Assembly (NCBI GenBank): GCA_963971225.1
Contig: OZ020268.1
Span: 50,580,404-50,644,403, forward strand
Source of the DNA: Melieria omissa
Taxonomy: Eukaryota > Arthropoda > Insecta > Diptera > Ulidiidae
Length of the DNA stretch: 64,000 nt
Direction: 5' to 3'
Positions 35,301 to 45,604 of the stretch are shown in pieces (position 1 is the first letter of the stretch; every line of letters begins with the position of its first letter). The notes under the pieces were generated by a model. That model was not told where the DNA came from and did no database searches. It was given only the letters and a program-made list of their open reading frames with translations. The translations under genes were made by a program, and so were the position numbers.

Positions 35301-38300
35301 AAATCCCCCGAAATATTAGGGTTAAAGTTTAAAACTACATACAAATCAAAAGGAATAAATAATAAATAAATATATAATAAATATTTTTTAATATTAAAGA
35401 ATTACCTTTTGAAACCCACCAAAAATACTTTTCTGAATCCGCCCCGGTAACAATAATGTAAGTAAAACAAGGCATATTAGGCACTAAAAACGTGAACCAC
35501 GATCCACAGATTCTCAGTACAATGCTTTTAACGCTTTTGTTGGGTTAGGTGGCATTTGCTAGTAAAAACAACTACAGGTCAGCTGTCAAAAGAGTCAAAC
35601 GTATTTCTTATTCTTTTATTTTAATTATATGAAATTCTTTTATGCAAGAATTCTTGCAATCTAAAAACATCATCCGGTTGCGAATTCAGCGAAACCGGTC
35701 GCTTTATTTTGCCCTTTTTCCCCTTTGGGCAACAACCCAAATGAAAAGGATTTGTCATACAGACGTTTGCCGTAACCATTGACCTCCTTTCTGATGACTT
35801 TGCCAACTCAAGTAGGTCCATGTGCTTCATGATCAACAACTCATCCGCTCGTATAGATGTTTACCTCAAAATACATCTCCTCCTACTCGCCAAGTCTGGA
35901 CAACTGCACATTACGTGTGTCGTTGTCTCAGCATCTTCGACGTGCAGCCTACAAGTTTCATCCTAAACGACATTAATGAGAGTTGGCGTGGCTGAAGTTT
36001 CCATATCCCTAACAAGTTTCATCCTCGGCCACATTTAGTCATGTAAGTTGACGCTTGAAGTTCCCTGTTATGATTGCAGTTAGCCTTCTTAGGTTTCTCG
36101 AGTCTAAGCTAAGAACCTTTCCCTGCGCTTTTTGAGATGAACCTTTGAGGTTTCACAATAGGTAACTTAATCCCATCTTTTGACCTTTCTATATGCTAAG
36201 ACCGACGTAGGTTCCGACTTGCAGAACTCATTGTCGGACTTCTCTCTTTAGCCAAGGCGTCCAGTAACTCAATCTGCTTTGTTTCATTATGACTCTAATA
36301 CACATCAGAGTTCCTATATTGTCACAAATGACTCTTTCGGGTTTCTAAGCATATTCTTCATGATTATGTGAGAATGTTCATGATAATTACTTAATTATTC
36401 AGTACTATCACAATATTTGTTTAACCCTTCGTTTGGCACCTATGCGGATGTTCACATTCGTACCCCAGTGGTCTAGCCAGACCACCACATATTTTCATAC
36501 ATTTCTATGGAATTTGTACGTTTCTGTAGACGCATTAAAACGTATATATGAGCTATCCAGGTATAATCTTTTGGGTTTTCATTGTTCATTATGTATTTTT
36601 ATTGAACTAAGTTACCTGTTTAGGTAGAAATATCAAGAAAAAACCCCGTTTTTTTGTAAATTAAAACAACTTGTTTTTGTGAATTCTGTATATATTCTAA
36701 GCAATAAACTTTTATTTTATTTTATGTGTTTTTTGTTATTAAATTTAATCAATCATTGATTTCCTATTCGTTCTTACAGCTGAAACAAATATAATCAATT
36801 GAGTGCTGTTGGCATACTGGTTCAGCGCATTTTACGCAGTAAAACTGAGTTTTGCGTTTCGCCTTATCCAAACGATAACAAAGCTTGCAAAGTTTTTTTT
36901 GACAAGCGTTGATGGTCCAGCTGGTATATTGTGTTTGGGTACTTCAAAAGGTATTGATTTTCAGCAGCTGGCTCGTTTTTTTCCATGCTGTGCCGTCCTT
37001 GCCATATAAATATTCGTCAACTCTTTCACCTTCTTGTTGGTTTTCGGTATTCATTTCTTGCTCTTCAGAATCGCTGTCATAGAGCTCGGTCGGTTCAATA
37101 ACCAAATCATTTTCAATATCAGATGCATCGTCTTCAGCCACATAGTCTTCATCCTGATCGTTATCACTGCCATCAAATAGATCCGGTTCATCGTGCTGTT
37201 CTTCTGCGAAAGAACGTTCAACTTGATTGGTCATCGCTGCTGCCAATCTCGAATAAAAATCCGAATCCAAATTACGTCTGCGAAATCGCGTATTATACAC
37301 ATATTCAACCTGATCTTCCATTTTTTTAAAACACAAGGAAATTGTCGCGTGAAATATTTCTTTAGCACTGTAGCTCGTTATTGTAAAAAACTGAAGGCAA
37401 CTGAAGGCAACTGAAGAAGAATAGATAGAATCAAATACAGCGGAAAAATAGCGACGAAAAATAAAGGCAGGGCTAACTGTATAATCTAATATGTATAAAC
37501 AGTGAAAAAATTAAAAAAGAGTACACTTCTTACAAAACTCATTTGCACACAAAGTTTACACTTTTTCTTGAAAAAAATGCTCTCAACAAAGTTTTGCAAG
37601 TTTTTAAACTCACTAAACAAAGTAAGAAAATTAAATTACTGCGATTATATGTGTAAATCTCATCATATCTCACACATTTCTATAGAAAATATATTGGTGG
37701 TCTGGCTAGACCACTGTGGTACGAATGTGATATGACGGCAAAAATATCCTTATAATTATCCTTCTATGGCACGGATCCTTATAATTTTTTTTCAAATTAA
37801 AGTGGATAAAAAGATAGGAAAAGTCACCGTGCCAAACGGAGGGTTAATGCTGCAGGGGGGCTGGTCGCTGGACGGCTGAGTTTTCCTCGAAAATAAAACG
37901 CTGCAACTCACTGTTGTTACTAGACTAATGCTCCGGTCGCCCGGAGCCTTTATTTATATTATTCCTTATTTTCTATTACCTACTTATTTACATTATATTT
38001 CTTATCCTAAAAATTACCTGCGCATATACATACTTAGGTAGCATGACCCAACGTGCATGGCAGTCTAAATACACAGCACGATAAGACCATACCAACACCA
38101 CATGCTGGCCACACGCTCTTATCGTGCCTGCTACTTGAATTCTTGCAGCGGTCACCACTTGATAAGTGCAACCAGATGTTGGTTATCTTGTGGTGCCGTT
38201 GCAAGATTCAACAATATCCTTTCCAATTGTAAAAAGTGAATGATAGTCTAACAAGTAGATATAGTTTTTAGCCCCCAGTCAACGAGGTTTTGATAAATGT

Positions 38301-41300
38301 TTTTTTTATCTTATAGCGAACTTCATAACTTATTGTTCATGTAAGAACAATGTAAAATTTGGCAAGAAGCTTATTTACAGCCTTATTAGAACCCTTACCC
38401 ATATCATTTACCATTAGATCGCCAAATAACAGAATAACCACATCTGATCAGACGGCCACATCACTTTTTAAATTCAAAAACACTCAATCATTCTGTGATC
38501 TTGGCTTGTCAAAGTATCCAATTGGCGCTGCAACACATTCGAACAGATTCATTGTGCGATTCTTTGTTATAATATTTAGCAGCTTTAGCTTGCAAAATCA
38601 TCAAGTTTCAATTGAATCGCTCTAGAATGTGTTTTAATTAGTTAAACTGGCCAAACTAACTCAACCTCATTTACCAATTGCTTTTTGACTTTGTAACTAT
38701 TTGACTAATTATGCATTAATTGAGCGAAAATAGGTTCTTGTAAATGGATAAAGCACGCCAAACACCTGAACCCCCGCGAGCTACTAAGTTTCATTATGGT
38801 GGTAGGTCTAGGGGATGTACTCTAACAATTTTAGGGGGCATAATAGATTAATCCTGTGCAGTTTACCCTTATCAATTATATTCTATTCTTATGGATAATG
38901 TGCTATTCATTGAGCAAATAAAAATAATTTAGTGATGGGAAGCGGCAAGAATGAGTTCTCAGAAAACATACATGCACATTTTATATGGAAATGTATGCGG
39001 CTACCCATACTTATATATGTACTGTAGTAAATACTATATACACATGAACCGAATTAAATTGCGGAATTTCCCACAGCGTCTTTAGTTTTGATTTGTTTGC
39101 GCGCCGCTGCTGATAGCATTGCTAACTCGTTGAACTAGCAGAGCGCATGACGCAAGCTTTTCGTATCAGAAAAATCATCAAAGTGGAAACATGAAATATG
39201 AAAACCGGTCTTTAAGAATGGCATTTAACATTCTTCTAAGCTGTTCAGTTTAAGCAATACAACGAATCTTACAATGAATAACTCGAGAAACAAAAGCTGC
39301 CAGTTAAATATTTGTGCTTGAAAATCTTTAGTGACTGCACAGACGGTAGAGTTATTGGTTGTATAGATTATATACGCGGACAGTGGGTCATTTGCGCATT
39401 CACTTTAGAGGTTAAAATCAGCAAAAGTATTTGGTATCTTGTGTGATGTATGTGTGCAGCGATGTGAGTTGTTTTAATGCTGAGTTCAAGCTGTTAAATA
39501 TCCGTTCACTTTTTCTATAAAACCGAAAGAAATCCATTCGGTTACATAAGGTCAACAGTGCTATTTTGGTGTTTAAAAGTGGTTTCTGCCTGCAAATTGC
39601 TGAGATAATTATGTGTGTTTGTGTGTGTCTGAAAGTGTAGCTTAGTCATAATTCCCAATGTCTTTGTGCAATATCGCACTATACAACGACAACAATTATG
39701 ATAACTTGTCAAGTTGAATGTTTTCACTGTTGGGGTAAAATCTTTTCGTATGTCTATATGCTTTAATTTTTAGGAAGCTTTGTGTCTGTAAGTAAATGCC
39801 CAATGGCAACTAAATTTTTCCATTCGAAGTATGGATTTTGGAAGGGAGATTTAAAGTTTTGGTCGGCTGTTCAAATTTGATTGACCTCTTGAAAACCAAA
39901 TCAAAATCAATCAATCAGTAGTAAACAGAAAATTCGTCATACCATTCTAGCGGTTCAATGATGACTCAAGCAGTAATTATACTCTAAAAATCTGGCAGTT
40001 GAAATAGTCTTACATCTTCCAGGTTTCTGTAGTGTGTTTCAGACGAACGTCTTTGTAATAAGTGTAGTCTGGAAGATTTTGTTAAAGCAAAATTTCTGAA
40101 ACAGTATATTTTTTCTGACCACCAAGTGGCGATTAGAGCTACAACTAACACTAATACCAGATATATCTGTATGAGTGTCAGTAAGATACAAACTGGCTAT
40201 TAGAATCCTTGCTCAAAACCAGTGATTTTGTCCAGTCGAAGAAATGATTCAAGGGAATAGATTCAAGCGAACCATATTTCCAGGATCAGATTAGTTGACA
40301 GCGAAAGCTCTGTGCAGCCAAAGGAATGATTTAAGGAGACAAATTCAAACAAACCAGGCCCAGATTAGTTGATGAAAAAACTATATCCTTATCTCGCAAA
40401 ACTCCAACATTTTTCCAGTTGAAGGAATGATTCAAGCAAATCATATAACCAGGTCCAGATAAGTGAACGGCGAAAGCTCTCATAATCTCGTGAAACCCCT
40501 GGCAACACTGTCTTGAGCTAGCAAACGTGCTGGTCAGAGAATGACCACCAATGCCGGTAACACTTATCTATCAGTGCAAGGATTAAGCAAATACGATGCC
40601 TTCAAAACCCAACTTATTTTGTAATTGATCGACCGAGGCAAGCGACACTAAATAAGCGCACGCAATGTTAATTAACGTCCAAGAACCGCTGTCCTCCATT
40701 TCTTGATTGATTGCCCTTTTTTAATAGATTTTCGTGTCCAAATGTTATGACATTAATTCCTTTATTTAAAATACACCCAATAATCAGTAAAAATTCGTCA
40801 ATTGTTGCTGACGTCACCAGCAGTCGACCACTAATTATTGCCTTCAGTTTTAATGGATTATTAAATCTGTAATGAAACGTTTTAGCTGGCAAGATCGCGT
40901 ACGATTTGTGCCTGGACTTTTTTGATTAACATATCTAGCTGGTCCCGCTGCTTTATTAGCGTTTCCAGAAGCTCTTCAATGTCCAAGTCCTCTCCAGAAG
41001 ACTGTTCCGTAGTGTCAGGCTGCTGCATTCTACTGTTCGATATCGTAGGTTGGTGTGGCGCTGTTGCTGCAGCCGTTTGTTGTGCGTCTATAGTTGTGGC
41101 TGCCGTGCGCGCCACACTTATTTTGTCTGCCATGTCAGCATTGGTGACAATGTTGCTGAGCGCCACAATCTGCTCCTGCAACTCGTTCACGCGTCGCGCC
41201 AAATCCTGCACTATTTCCTGATTTTGCTCGGTCGGCGGCTCGGCCTGTATGCGCAACATTTCATCCCTGAGAATGGCGCTGCGCACCTGCAGTGACTCGA

Positions 41301-43457
41301 GCAACTTGTCTGGCGTGTACAGCAGAAAATCGGCACGCAGCGGCGCACTGTACGCCACCAGCAACAGCGCAATGTGAAACTGCAGAGATTTTGAGTAAAT
41401 GTTTTGAGTAAAGTCCTTCTTGGCATTTTTGGCCACTTACCAAACGCCACATTTTCCTCGTATATGCAACTGCTACAGTCCTCCGCAGCACTGGACTGTC
41501 CACTGCGCTGTGTGTACGTTGCTTTTATATTGACGATTGCAATATTTTCCGGTCATGGAAGTTAGATAACCTCACTTTCCAAGCAGACGTATTTATTGCT
41601 TTCATAAATTGGTTTTTGTCAAATTGTCACACAACTTCTTTAACGATTCGTCCATTTTGCAGGCACCGGCACTTATCAGTCCACCTGCGAGACAAGCATG
41701 TCGGAGTACACTGATCCCGTGACAGTCTGCAATGCGGCCGACATACGCGAGAACGAAATGAAGCAGGTCGACTTTGTCGACGATGTGAAAATTCTACTGA
41801 TAAAACAGAACGGCGAATTCAAGGCCGTTGGAAATAAGTGCACGCATTATGGCGCGCCGCTGCACACAGGCGCATTGGGCGTTGGACGCGTGCGCTGTCC
41901 GTGGCACGGTGCTTGTTTCAACATCAATACGGGCGACATTGAAGACTTTCCCGGCTTGGACTCGTTGCCATGCTACCAAGTGACCGTCGAGAGTGATGGA
42001 CAGGTGAAGGTGCGCGGCAAGCGCAAAGATCTGGAGAACAGTAAGCGGATCAAGGACATGGCGAAGCGCTCGGAAGACAACGGCGTCTGTTATGTGGTGA
42101 TTGGCGGCGGCCCAGCTGGCGGTGTGTGCGTCGAAACGCTACGCCAAGAGGGCTTTACCGGTCGTCTGGTAATGCTATGCCAAGAACAACATCTGCCGTA
42201 CGATCGTATCAAGTTGTCAAAAGATTTAAATATCGATATAGAGCGCATACGATTCCGCAATGCGGCCTTCTATCAGGAGTATGGCGTCGAGGCGATGGTT
42301 GGCATCTCGGCAATTGGGATGAGTACAAAAGACCGTACAGTGACGTGTTCGAACGGACACACAATCAAATACGACAAGGTGTTTTTGGCTACTGGCTGTC
42401 GGGCAGCCAGACCGCCCATTAAAGGCGCCAATCTGAAGAATGTGTTTACGTTACGCAATTACGTAGATTCGAAGCAAATAGCGGCGCAAGTGAATCCAGA
42501 GGTTCGAGCGGTTTGCTTGGGTGGCAGCTTCATTGCAATGGAGATCGCTGCGTATCTCACTGGAAAGGTGAAATCGGTAAGTGCGTCAGCCATCTATTAC
42601 CGTTTTGGCATTTTTTCGCAGAATTTGTCGATTGATTAACGTAGCCTGTGTACTTGTTAAAAGTGGTAATCTAAGTATTTTATTAAATCCCTTTTAAGGT
42701 CACTCTTGTCGCACGCGATTCCGTTCCTTTCAAGCCAATCTTTGGCGAAGAGATCGGCGATCGTTTTCTGCGTCTGTTCCGAGAAAAAGGTGTCGACATG
42801 CGCATGAAAAGTGGCATAACTGAGATAATTGGTAACGCAGACGGCGCCGTCTCAGAGGTGGAACTGGTGGATGGCACCAAGTTGCCATGTGATATGCTAA
42901 TTCTGGGCACCGGCTCTATTCCCAATACAGATTTTCTAGCGGATTCAGGTATTAAATTGAATGCAAACGGCTCCATCAACACCGATATACATCTGATGAC
43001 CAGCGCTCCGGGTGTGTATGCGGGCGGCGACATAGCCCATGCGCCAGTTTTATCCATTGCCAACGAGCGCGCCAACATCGGCCACTATCAGCTGGCTCAG
43101 TACCATGGACGCATTGCTGCGCAGAACATGGTCGGCCGGGTTGCGGATCTGTACGCGGTGCCGTTCTTCTTTTCGACGTTATTTGGCAAGGGCGTACGTT
43201 TCGCTGGGTACGGCGCAAATCATCCTAAAACCTACATCGACGGCGATTTGGAAGAGTTTAAGTTTATCGCTTACTATATGGACGAGGCGGAAAATGTTAT
43301 GGCCACCATGTCGGTGGGGCGTGATCCACTCGTGGCGCAATTTGCTGAGCTGACAAGCCAAGGCAAAAAGCTGCATCGCAGCGACATCGTAGGCAAAATA
43401 CGAACTACAGACTGGACAAGTATGCTCCAGAGCGTAGAATCCCAATGTGGTTGCTAA
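26337..43457 (+). CDS. AIFM3: AIFM3-like Rieske/FAD-dependent oxidoreductase, very long first intron
   Basis: Exons 26337-26409, 41663-42576 and 42699-43457; the introns of 15,253 and 122 bp are GT..AG and frame-consistent. The product is 581 aa. The N-terminus MGSANCKEY fits N-myristoylation (Gly2) with possible palmitoylation (Cys6), and vertebrate AIFM3 also starts MG with a nearby Cys. A Rieske [2Fe-2S] domain has C84-x-H86 (KCTHYG) and C103-x2-H106 (CPWHGACF), then GDIEDFPGLDSLPCY. An FAD/NAD pyridine-nucleotide reductase follows: GGGPAGG at 172-178, a second dinucleotide motif CLGGSFIAMEIAAYL, and GVYAGGDIAH. It matches the fly gene CG4199 by memory. AIFM3 is linked to mitochondrial apoptosis in vertebrates. 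The joining of the distant first exon rests on phase, splice sites and its similarity to the family N-terminus. Confidence 0.88.
26963..27297. repeat. 335-bp near-palindromic hairpin built of CATTCAGTGACTTTTAT units
   Basis: The left half begins TGATAACAATTATTGGTGAC (26974-26993). The right half ends with its inverted copy, GTCACCAATAATTGTTATCA (27267-27286). Pairing can be extended outward imperfectly (GTTGTCTTA against GCTGTCCTG). The interior is mostly inverted copies of AATCATTCAGTGACTTTTAT, pivoting near 27,140. It could be a fold-back MITE. No coding. Confidence 0.75.
28183..28431. mobile_element. MITE with CAGTCGTG ends, copy B, opposite orientation to copy A
   Basis: 249 bp flanked by TA (28181-28182 and 28432-28433). 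Ends are CAGTCGTGCCTGGATATAGT and, inverted, CAGTCGTGTCTGGGTATAGT. Internal sequence (TGTCAAAATTTGGGTGTTCA, TTGTTCACTATA) matches the 10543-10771 element after reverse complement. Same family, different locus, with three tandem TGTTCACTATA motifs at one end. Confidence 0.82.
30269..31426. mobile_element. TTAA-flanked piggyBac-type non-autonomous element (family 1)
   Basis: TTAA at 30265-30268 and 31427-31430. The ends are CTCGGCATTGGTGTG (left) and, inverted, CTCGGCGTTGGTGTG (right), each followed by a 17-bp near-palindrome: GGGGTATACCATACCCC left, GGGGTATGTCATACCCC right. A third copy of the palindrome plus CACCACACCAAT lies internally at about 30663-30697, suggesting an internal rearrangement or composite origin. 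A SINE is nested at 30365-30558. No transposase sequence was recognised. TTAA duplication is specific to piggyBac-type transposition. Confidence 0.75.
30365..30558 (+). repeat. tRNA-derived SINE with 12-bp target duplication
   Basis: Flanked by ATCGCTTCTAGT at 30353-30364 and 30559-30570. The head GCCGCCGTGGCTCAGTTGG has an A box (TGGCTCAGTTGG). A B-box-like GGTTCAAAGAC follows about 60 nt downstream, then an A-run. The body is non-coding. Different from the SINE at 8988-9192. Confidence 0.7.
31816..33640 (-). mobile_element. TTAA-flanked piggyBac-like element (family 2) with large inverted ends
   Basis: TTAA at 31812-31815 and 33641-33644. The ends CACTAGGATGTGC and, inverted, CACTAGGATGAGC are the terminal repeats. 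From 32000 to about 32350 the sequence is repeated in inverted form at about 33,255-33,615 (for example TAGGCGCTAAGTGGAGCAAC at 32002 and its mirror near 33,612). The inverted block includes the segment coding for the transposase C-terminus, so the end that should carry the transposase N-terminus has been replaced by a copy of the other end. Transposase remnants fill the centre. Confidence 0.82.
32277..33185 (-). pseudogene. piggyBac transposase, N-terminally truncated and broken
   Basis: Read on the minus strand in three pieces: 33185-32910 contains GTVRPNKRFVPEEFKKS; 32842-32522 contains DYNENKAGVDTMDQMLSSYS and TNRWPLSMFYNILDIAGLAS, the catalytic-domain signature of piggyBac transposases; 32504-32277 is a cysteine-rich C-terminal domain (CAWC, CNSCKNFMCLEHG, CLCHGC) ending in a stop. 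Frames differ between the first two pieces. The first half of a normal ~550-residue transposase, with the early catalytic aspartates, is absent. Non-functional. Confidence 0.85.
33864..34503. mobile_element. 640-bp TIR element with CAGTCGAACTTC ends, TA duplication
   Basis: Flanked by TA at 33862-33863 and 34504-34505. The left end is CAGTCGAACTTCCCTATAAT; the inverted right end is CAGTCGAACTTCGCTATAGT. Several TTCATTATATAGAGA-type motifs repeat inside both ends. The motif arrangement recalls the CAGTCGTG MITEs but the sequences differ. Tc1/mariner-type by duplication. No coding. Confidence 0.78.
35254..35457. mobile_element. About 200-bp TIR element with GGATTCAG ends
   Basis: The left side ATTATTGTTAC...GGTGGATTCAG is mirrored on the right by ATTATTGTTAC...GGCGGATTCAG (inverted), with GGGGGTTGAAA against GGTGGGTTTCAA further in. 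AT-rich centre. Exact ends and target duplication are uncertain. Confidence 0.55.
36425..37843 (-). mobile_element. TTAA-flanked piggyBac deletion derivative (family 3)
   Basis: TTAA at 36421-36424 and 37844-37847. Terminal repeats are CCCTTCGTTTGGCAC and, inverted, CCCTCCGTTTGGCAC. Inside them lie subterminal GGTCTAGCCAGACC palindromes (about 36470 and 37700), also mirrored. The element encodes only the two extremities of a transposase (see the entry at 36764-37336), so it arose by internal deletion of a full piggyBac-like element. Confidence 0.85.
36764..37336 (-). pseudogene. Internally deleted piggyBac transposase: acidic N-terminus joined in frame to Cys-rich C-terminus
   Basis: The frame opens at 37336 (an ATG, MEDQVEYVY, follows 5 codons in) and gives about 130 residues. 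These are Asp/Glu-rich and end YLYGKDGTAWKK, the junction between the N-terminal region and DDE domain in piggyBac transposases. A single TGA at 36944-36946 follows. Eighteen codons later, in the same frame, comes the C-terminal cross-brace domain CKLCYRLDKAKRK, FYCVKCAEPVCQQH, YICFSCKNE and a stop at 36764-36766. The whole catalytic core is missing. The two halves stay in phase with only one stop between them. Confidence 0.78.
38757..38835. repeat. Dispersed repeat, copy 3, inverted
   Basis: CTACTAAGTTTCATTATGGTGG (positions about 38781-38802, quoted in part) is the inverted form of the core at 2942-3135 and 20590. The adjoining CTAGGGGATGTAC matches ACATCCCCTAG there. Only a short, diverged piece is present. 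Confidence 0.55.
40236..40500. repeat. Three degenerate tandem copies of a ~90-bp unit
   Basis: Three times in a row the sequence runs through GAAxxAATGATTCAAG, then AGATTCAAGC/AAATTCAAAC/AAGCAAATC, then CCAGG(A/C)(T/C)CAGATTAGTT or CCAGGTCCAGATAAGTG, then GCGAAAGCTCT in two of the three. Diverged, non-coding. Confidence 0.55.
40882..41452 (-). CDS. Nested antisense gene: small secreted coiled-coil protein
   Basis: Lies on the minus strand inside the big intron of the AIFM3-like gene. Exon 1 is 41441-41452 (ATG TGG CGT TTG, 12 coding nt, donor GTAAGT); exon 2 is 40882-41379 (acceptor CTGCAG). The product is 169 aa. Splicing creates a classic signal peptide, MWRLFHIALLLVAYSAPLRA, with likely cleavage after Ala20. 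Then a helical, coiled-coil-like region (LLESLQVRSAILRDEMLRIQ, ARRVNELQEQIVALSNIV), a Thr/Ala/Gln linker, an acidic patch (SSGEDLDIEELLETL) and a final amphipathic helix. No family recognised. An upstream in-frame ATG (41503) would add 17 residues and hide the signal peptide, so the inner start is preferred. Confidence 0.75.
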
Positions 43458-44819
43458 AGTGGGACATTTGCACTCTGATAATTCACTCATTGGCGCACTT
43501 GAGTTGTGATTTGTTTTTGACCTTAACGTGAAAACTAAATTTTGTAATATATGACATGTGAAAATGAATATATTTACTACATACAAATAACATTGAATAT
43601 GTGTGTTTAAGTGTAGCAATATATAATATGTACAATATATTCAAAATGACTGGTCACAAGCTCAACATTCCTGCTGAATGAATCATAGAGCGTCATTTTG
43701 AAATTTAGGTCTGTTGTTTTTATTCGCATTGCTGTGCCAAGGGCCTTTGTTCGGTTAGGTTCGCTGAATACGTTGAGACGAACTTCAATCTAACCTGGAA
43801 TTGTTGCTTTCAGATCACTGTGTCCATTTATGGCATTGTTGGAGTTGAATATACTTATGTATATCTGAGCTGTAATTTGTAATCCTTCCGTTTTCAAATA
43901 ATCCTGAGTGTAGGGAGTTCTTTCTCTAGGTCAGTTACTTCAATCATGCGAAATAAACGAATACACATTTTATTAGATATTTATTCGAAACATGATACAA
44001 GAATATATGGAAACGGATTTAAGTTCAAACTGTGATCGAAGCGATACAACGGCAGCTCAATTAACATTAAAGGGGCATTAAAAAAAATTTAAAGGTTATT
44101 TACTTTTTCTCTTTGCAAAATTACTTTCCCTCTAGCTGTATTTACGCGATATATAAATGCTGATTGAAATGGATGAGGTAAAATTTATCTTATAAGTAAG
44201 TTTTAAGCAAAATTAAGGAATTTTCCAAATGAAATGTGAATATGAATCTATAGGTACACATATTTCTTTAGTTGTTTTATTGGAATACCAAAATCTTGAC
44301 CAGAAGTAAGTAATAGCACGAACTTCAATTCAGCGCATTATTAAAAAATTATTTGTTTTTACTCTAATGTTAACAAAAATTTCCGTACCGGTAATTAATT
44401 GAGTAATTGAGACCAATATACACCCTGTGGGGCTTGTCAACATTTCTGCTGTGTTGCCAACAGCTCAGTATTGTATGAATAAAATGTTAAAAAAAAAACA
44501 CACGAACTTAAATTTAAATTTATTTAGATGTAATTTATTTAAATTTATTTAGAATAATTCAAAACAATATCCAATTCAATTTCAAAATGGATGAACCACA
44601 ACAAAATTATTAAAGTTCATTAATATTTTGTAAATAAAATACTTACAATGAGTTAAAACTTATTTTGTGGAGATCAGAGTGTATAATTTTTTGCTTTGTG
44701 AAGTTTAATATAACAAACATAGGCAAATTGGTAGCTGCAGTAGCTGTAAATGATGTTGCATCAAATTTTAAGTTCACGAAAGTGCTGCGAAATTGTTCAG
44801 AAGCTGATTTTATACTTAA
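43458..44819. other. Spacer 3' of the AIFM3-like gene
   Basis: AT-rich sequence that includes the 3' UTR of the upstream gene. No canonical poly(A) signal very near the stop could be fixed with confidence. No gene recognised. A 129-codon frame at 44665-45054 runs into the transposon at 44820 and is a by-product. Confidence 0.45.
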
Positions 44820-45600
44820 CCCTCAATCGCCCACCCTGAGTCCAGGGGACTCACTACGAGGGGACTTTAATAAGTTGGTACACGTTGTGTTTTTATGTTT
44901 CGGCGCCCAGCTTACGTATACCTTCCTAAAGGGTCGCTCTGAACGCGAAGACGATCGGAAGTTAGCGCACTACAATTACAAGGCTGAGTTTTGGCACAGA
45001 GTGAGTCCCAGGGACTCAGGGTGGTGTTTTGTGTTACAAAAATTGTACTTGTAATTTTTTTAAAATCGTGTTAATTTAAATTTAGGATGCCAAAAATGGC
45101 CGCGAAAAGTTTAATAATTGAGAGTGTTAACCCTTGAGAACCTTTGAGAAGTTTTGCTACTAACAATTTGCCGTAGTTGTGCTGGAAAAGTATGTGAGGT
45201 ATGTGCACAACATATGAAATTCAACCTGATGCACGTTTTCTTATTTTATATGATGAAGTATTAGTTTAAGTTTTTTTTCTGAACAGTTATTTAATTTTTA
45301 GGTTATTTATGTAAAAAGAATTGTTTTTGTTAATTTATTTATATCTTTTATTTCTATCAAATGTTTAGTGTATGTTTTTTAGAGTATGTTTTTTTCTGTC
45401 AATTAAAAGGTGAATTTTTATTTGAGTTATGCAAAAAAATGGAATGATATCTATAACAAGAGATCTTAATGTGTCCTACAAAAATATAAAAAACCATAAA
45501 AATTTAATAGATGTTGCTTTATTTTGTAAACAAAAATTTTGAGTCCCGGGGACTCAGGGTGGGTAGATACGTGATTTTAATAGGGGTGGGTGATTGAGGG
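44820..45600. mobile_element. TTAA-flanked piggyBac-type MITE (family 4)
   Basis: TTAA at 44816-44819 and 45601-45604. Ends are CCCTCAATCGCCCACCC and, inverted, CCCTCAATCACCCACCC. Subterminal palindromes GAGTCCAGGGGACTC (about 44840) and GAGTCCCGGGGACTC (about 45541) are present, with a third, GAGTCCCAGGGACTC, internally at about 45002. 781 bp, no transposase sequence recognised. Confidence 0.82.
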
Positions 45601-45604
45601 TTAA

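Larger units (their letters stand above)
26410..41662 (+). other. 15.25-kb intron of the AIFM3-like gene
   Basis: Donor GTACGT at 26410, acceptor TTTTGCAG ending 41662. It hosts a 300-bp hairpin, CAGTCG MITEs, a SINE, three TTAA-flanked piggyBac-type elements, other TIR elements, a short tandem repeat and one antisense gene near its 3' end. Stretches not listed elsewhere hold nothing I recognise: 27,300-28,180, 28,432-30,264, 34,504-35,250, 35,458-36,420, 37,848-40,230 and 40,500-40,880. Within the last of these stretches but one, 37,910-38,215 has a less AT-rich block with AATAATAT-poor, CCGGTCGCCCGGAGC-containing sequence of unknown nature. Confidence 0.8.

Noticed and set aside
37911..38215. 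Possible solo LTR (TGTTGTTAC start, TTCAACA end)
   Set aside because: No second copy, no clear target duplication and no primer-binding site context in the window.
44665..45054. 129-codon frame running into the family-4 TTAA element
   Set aside because: Its second half is transposon terminal sequence; the frame is accidental.
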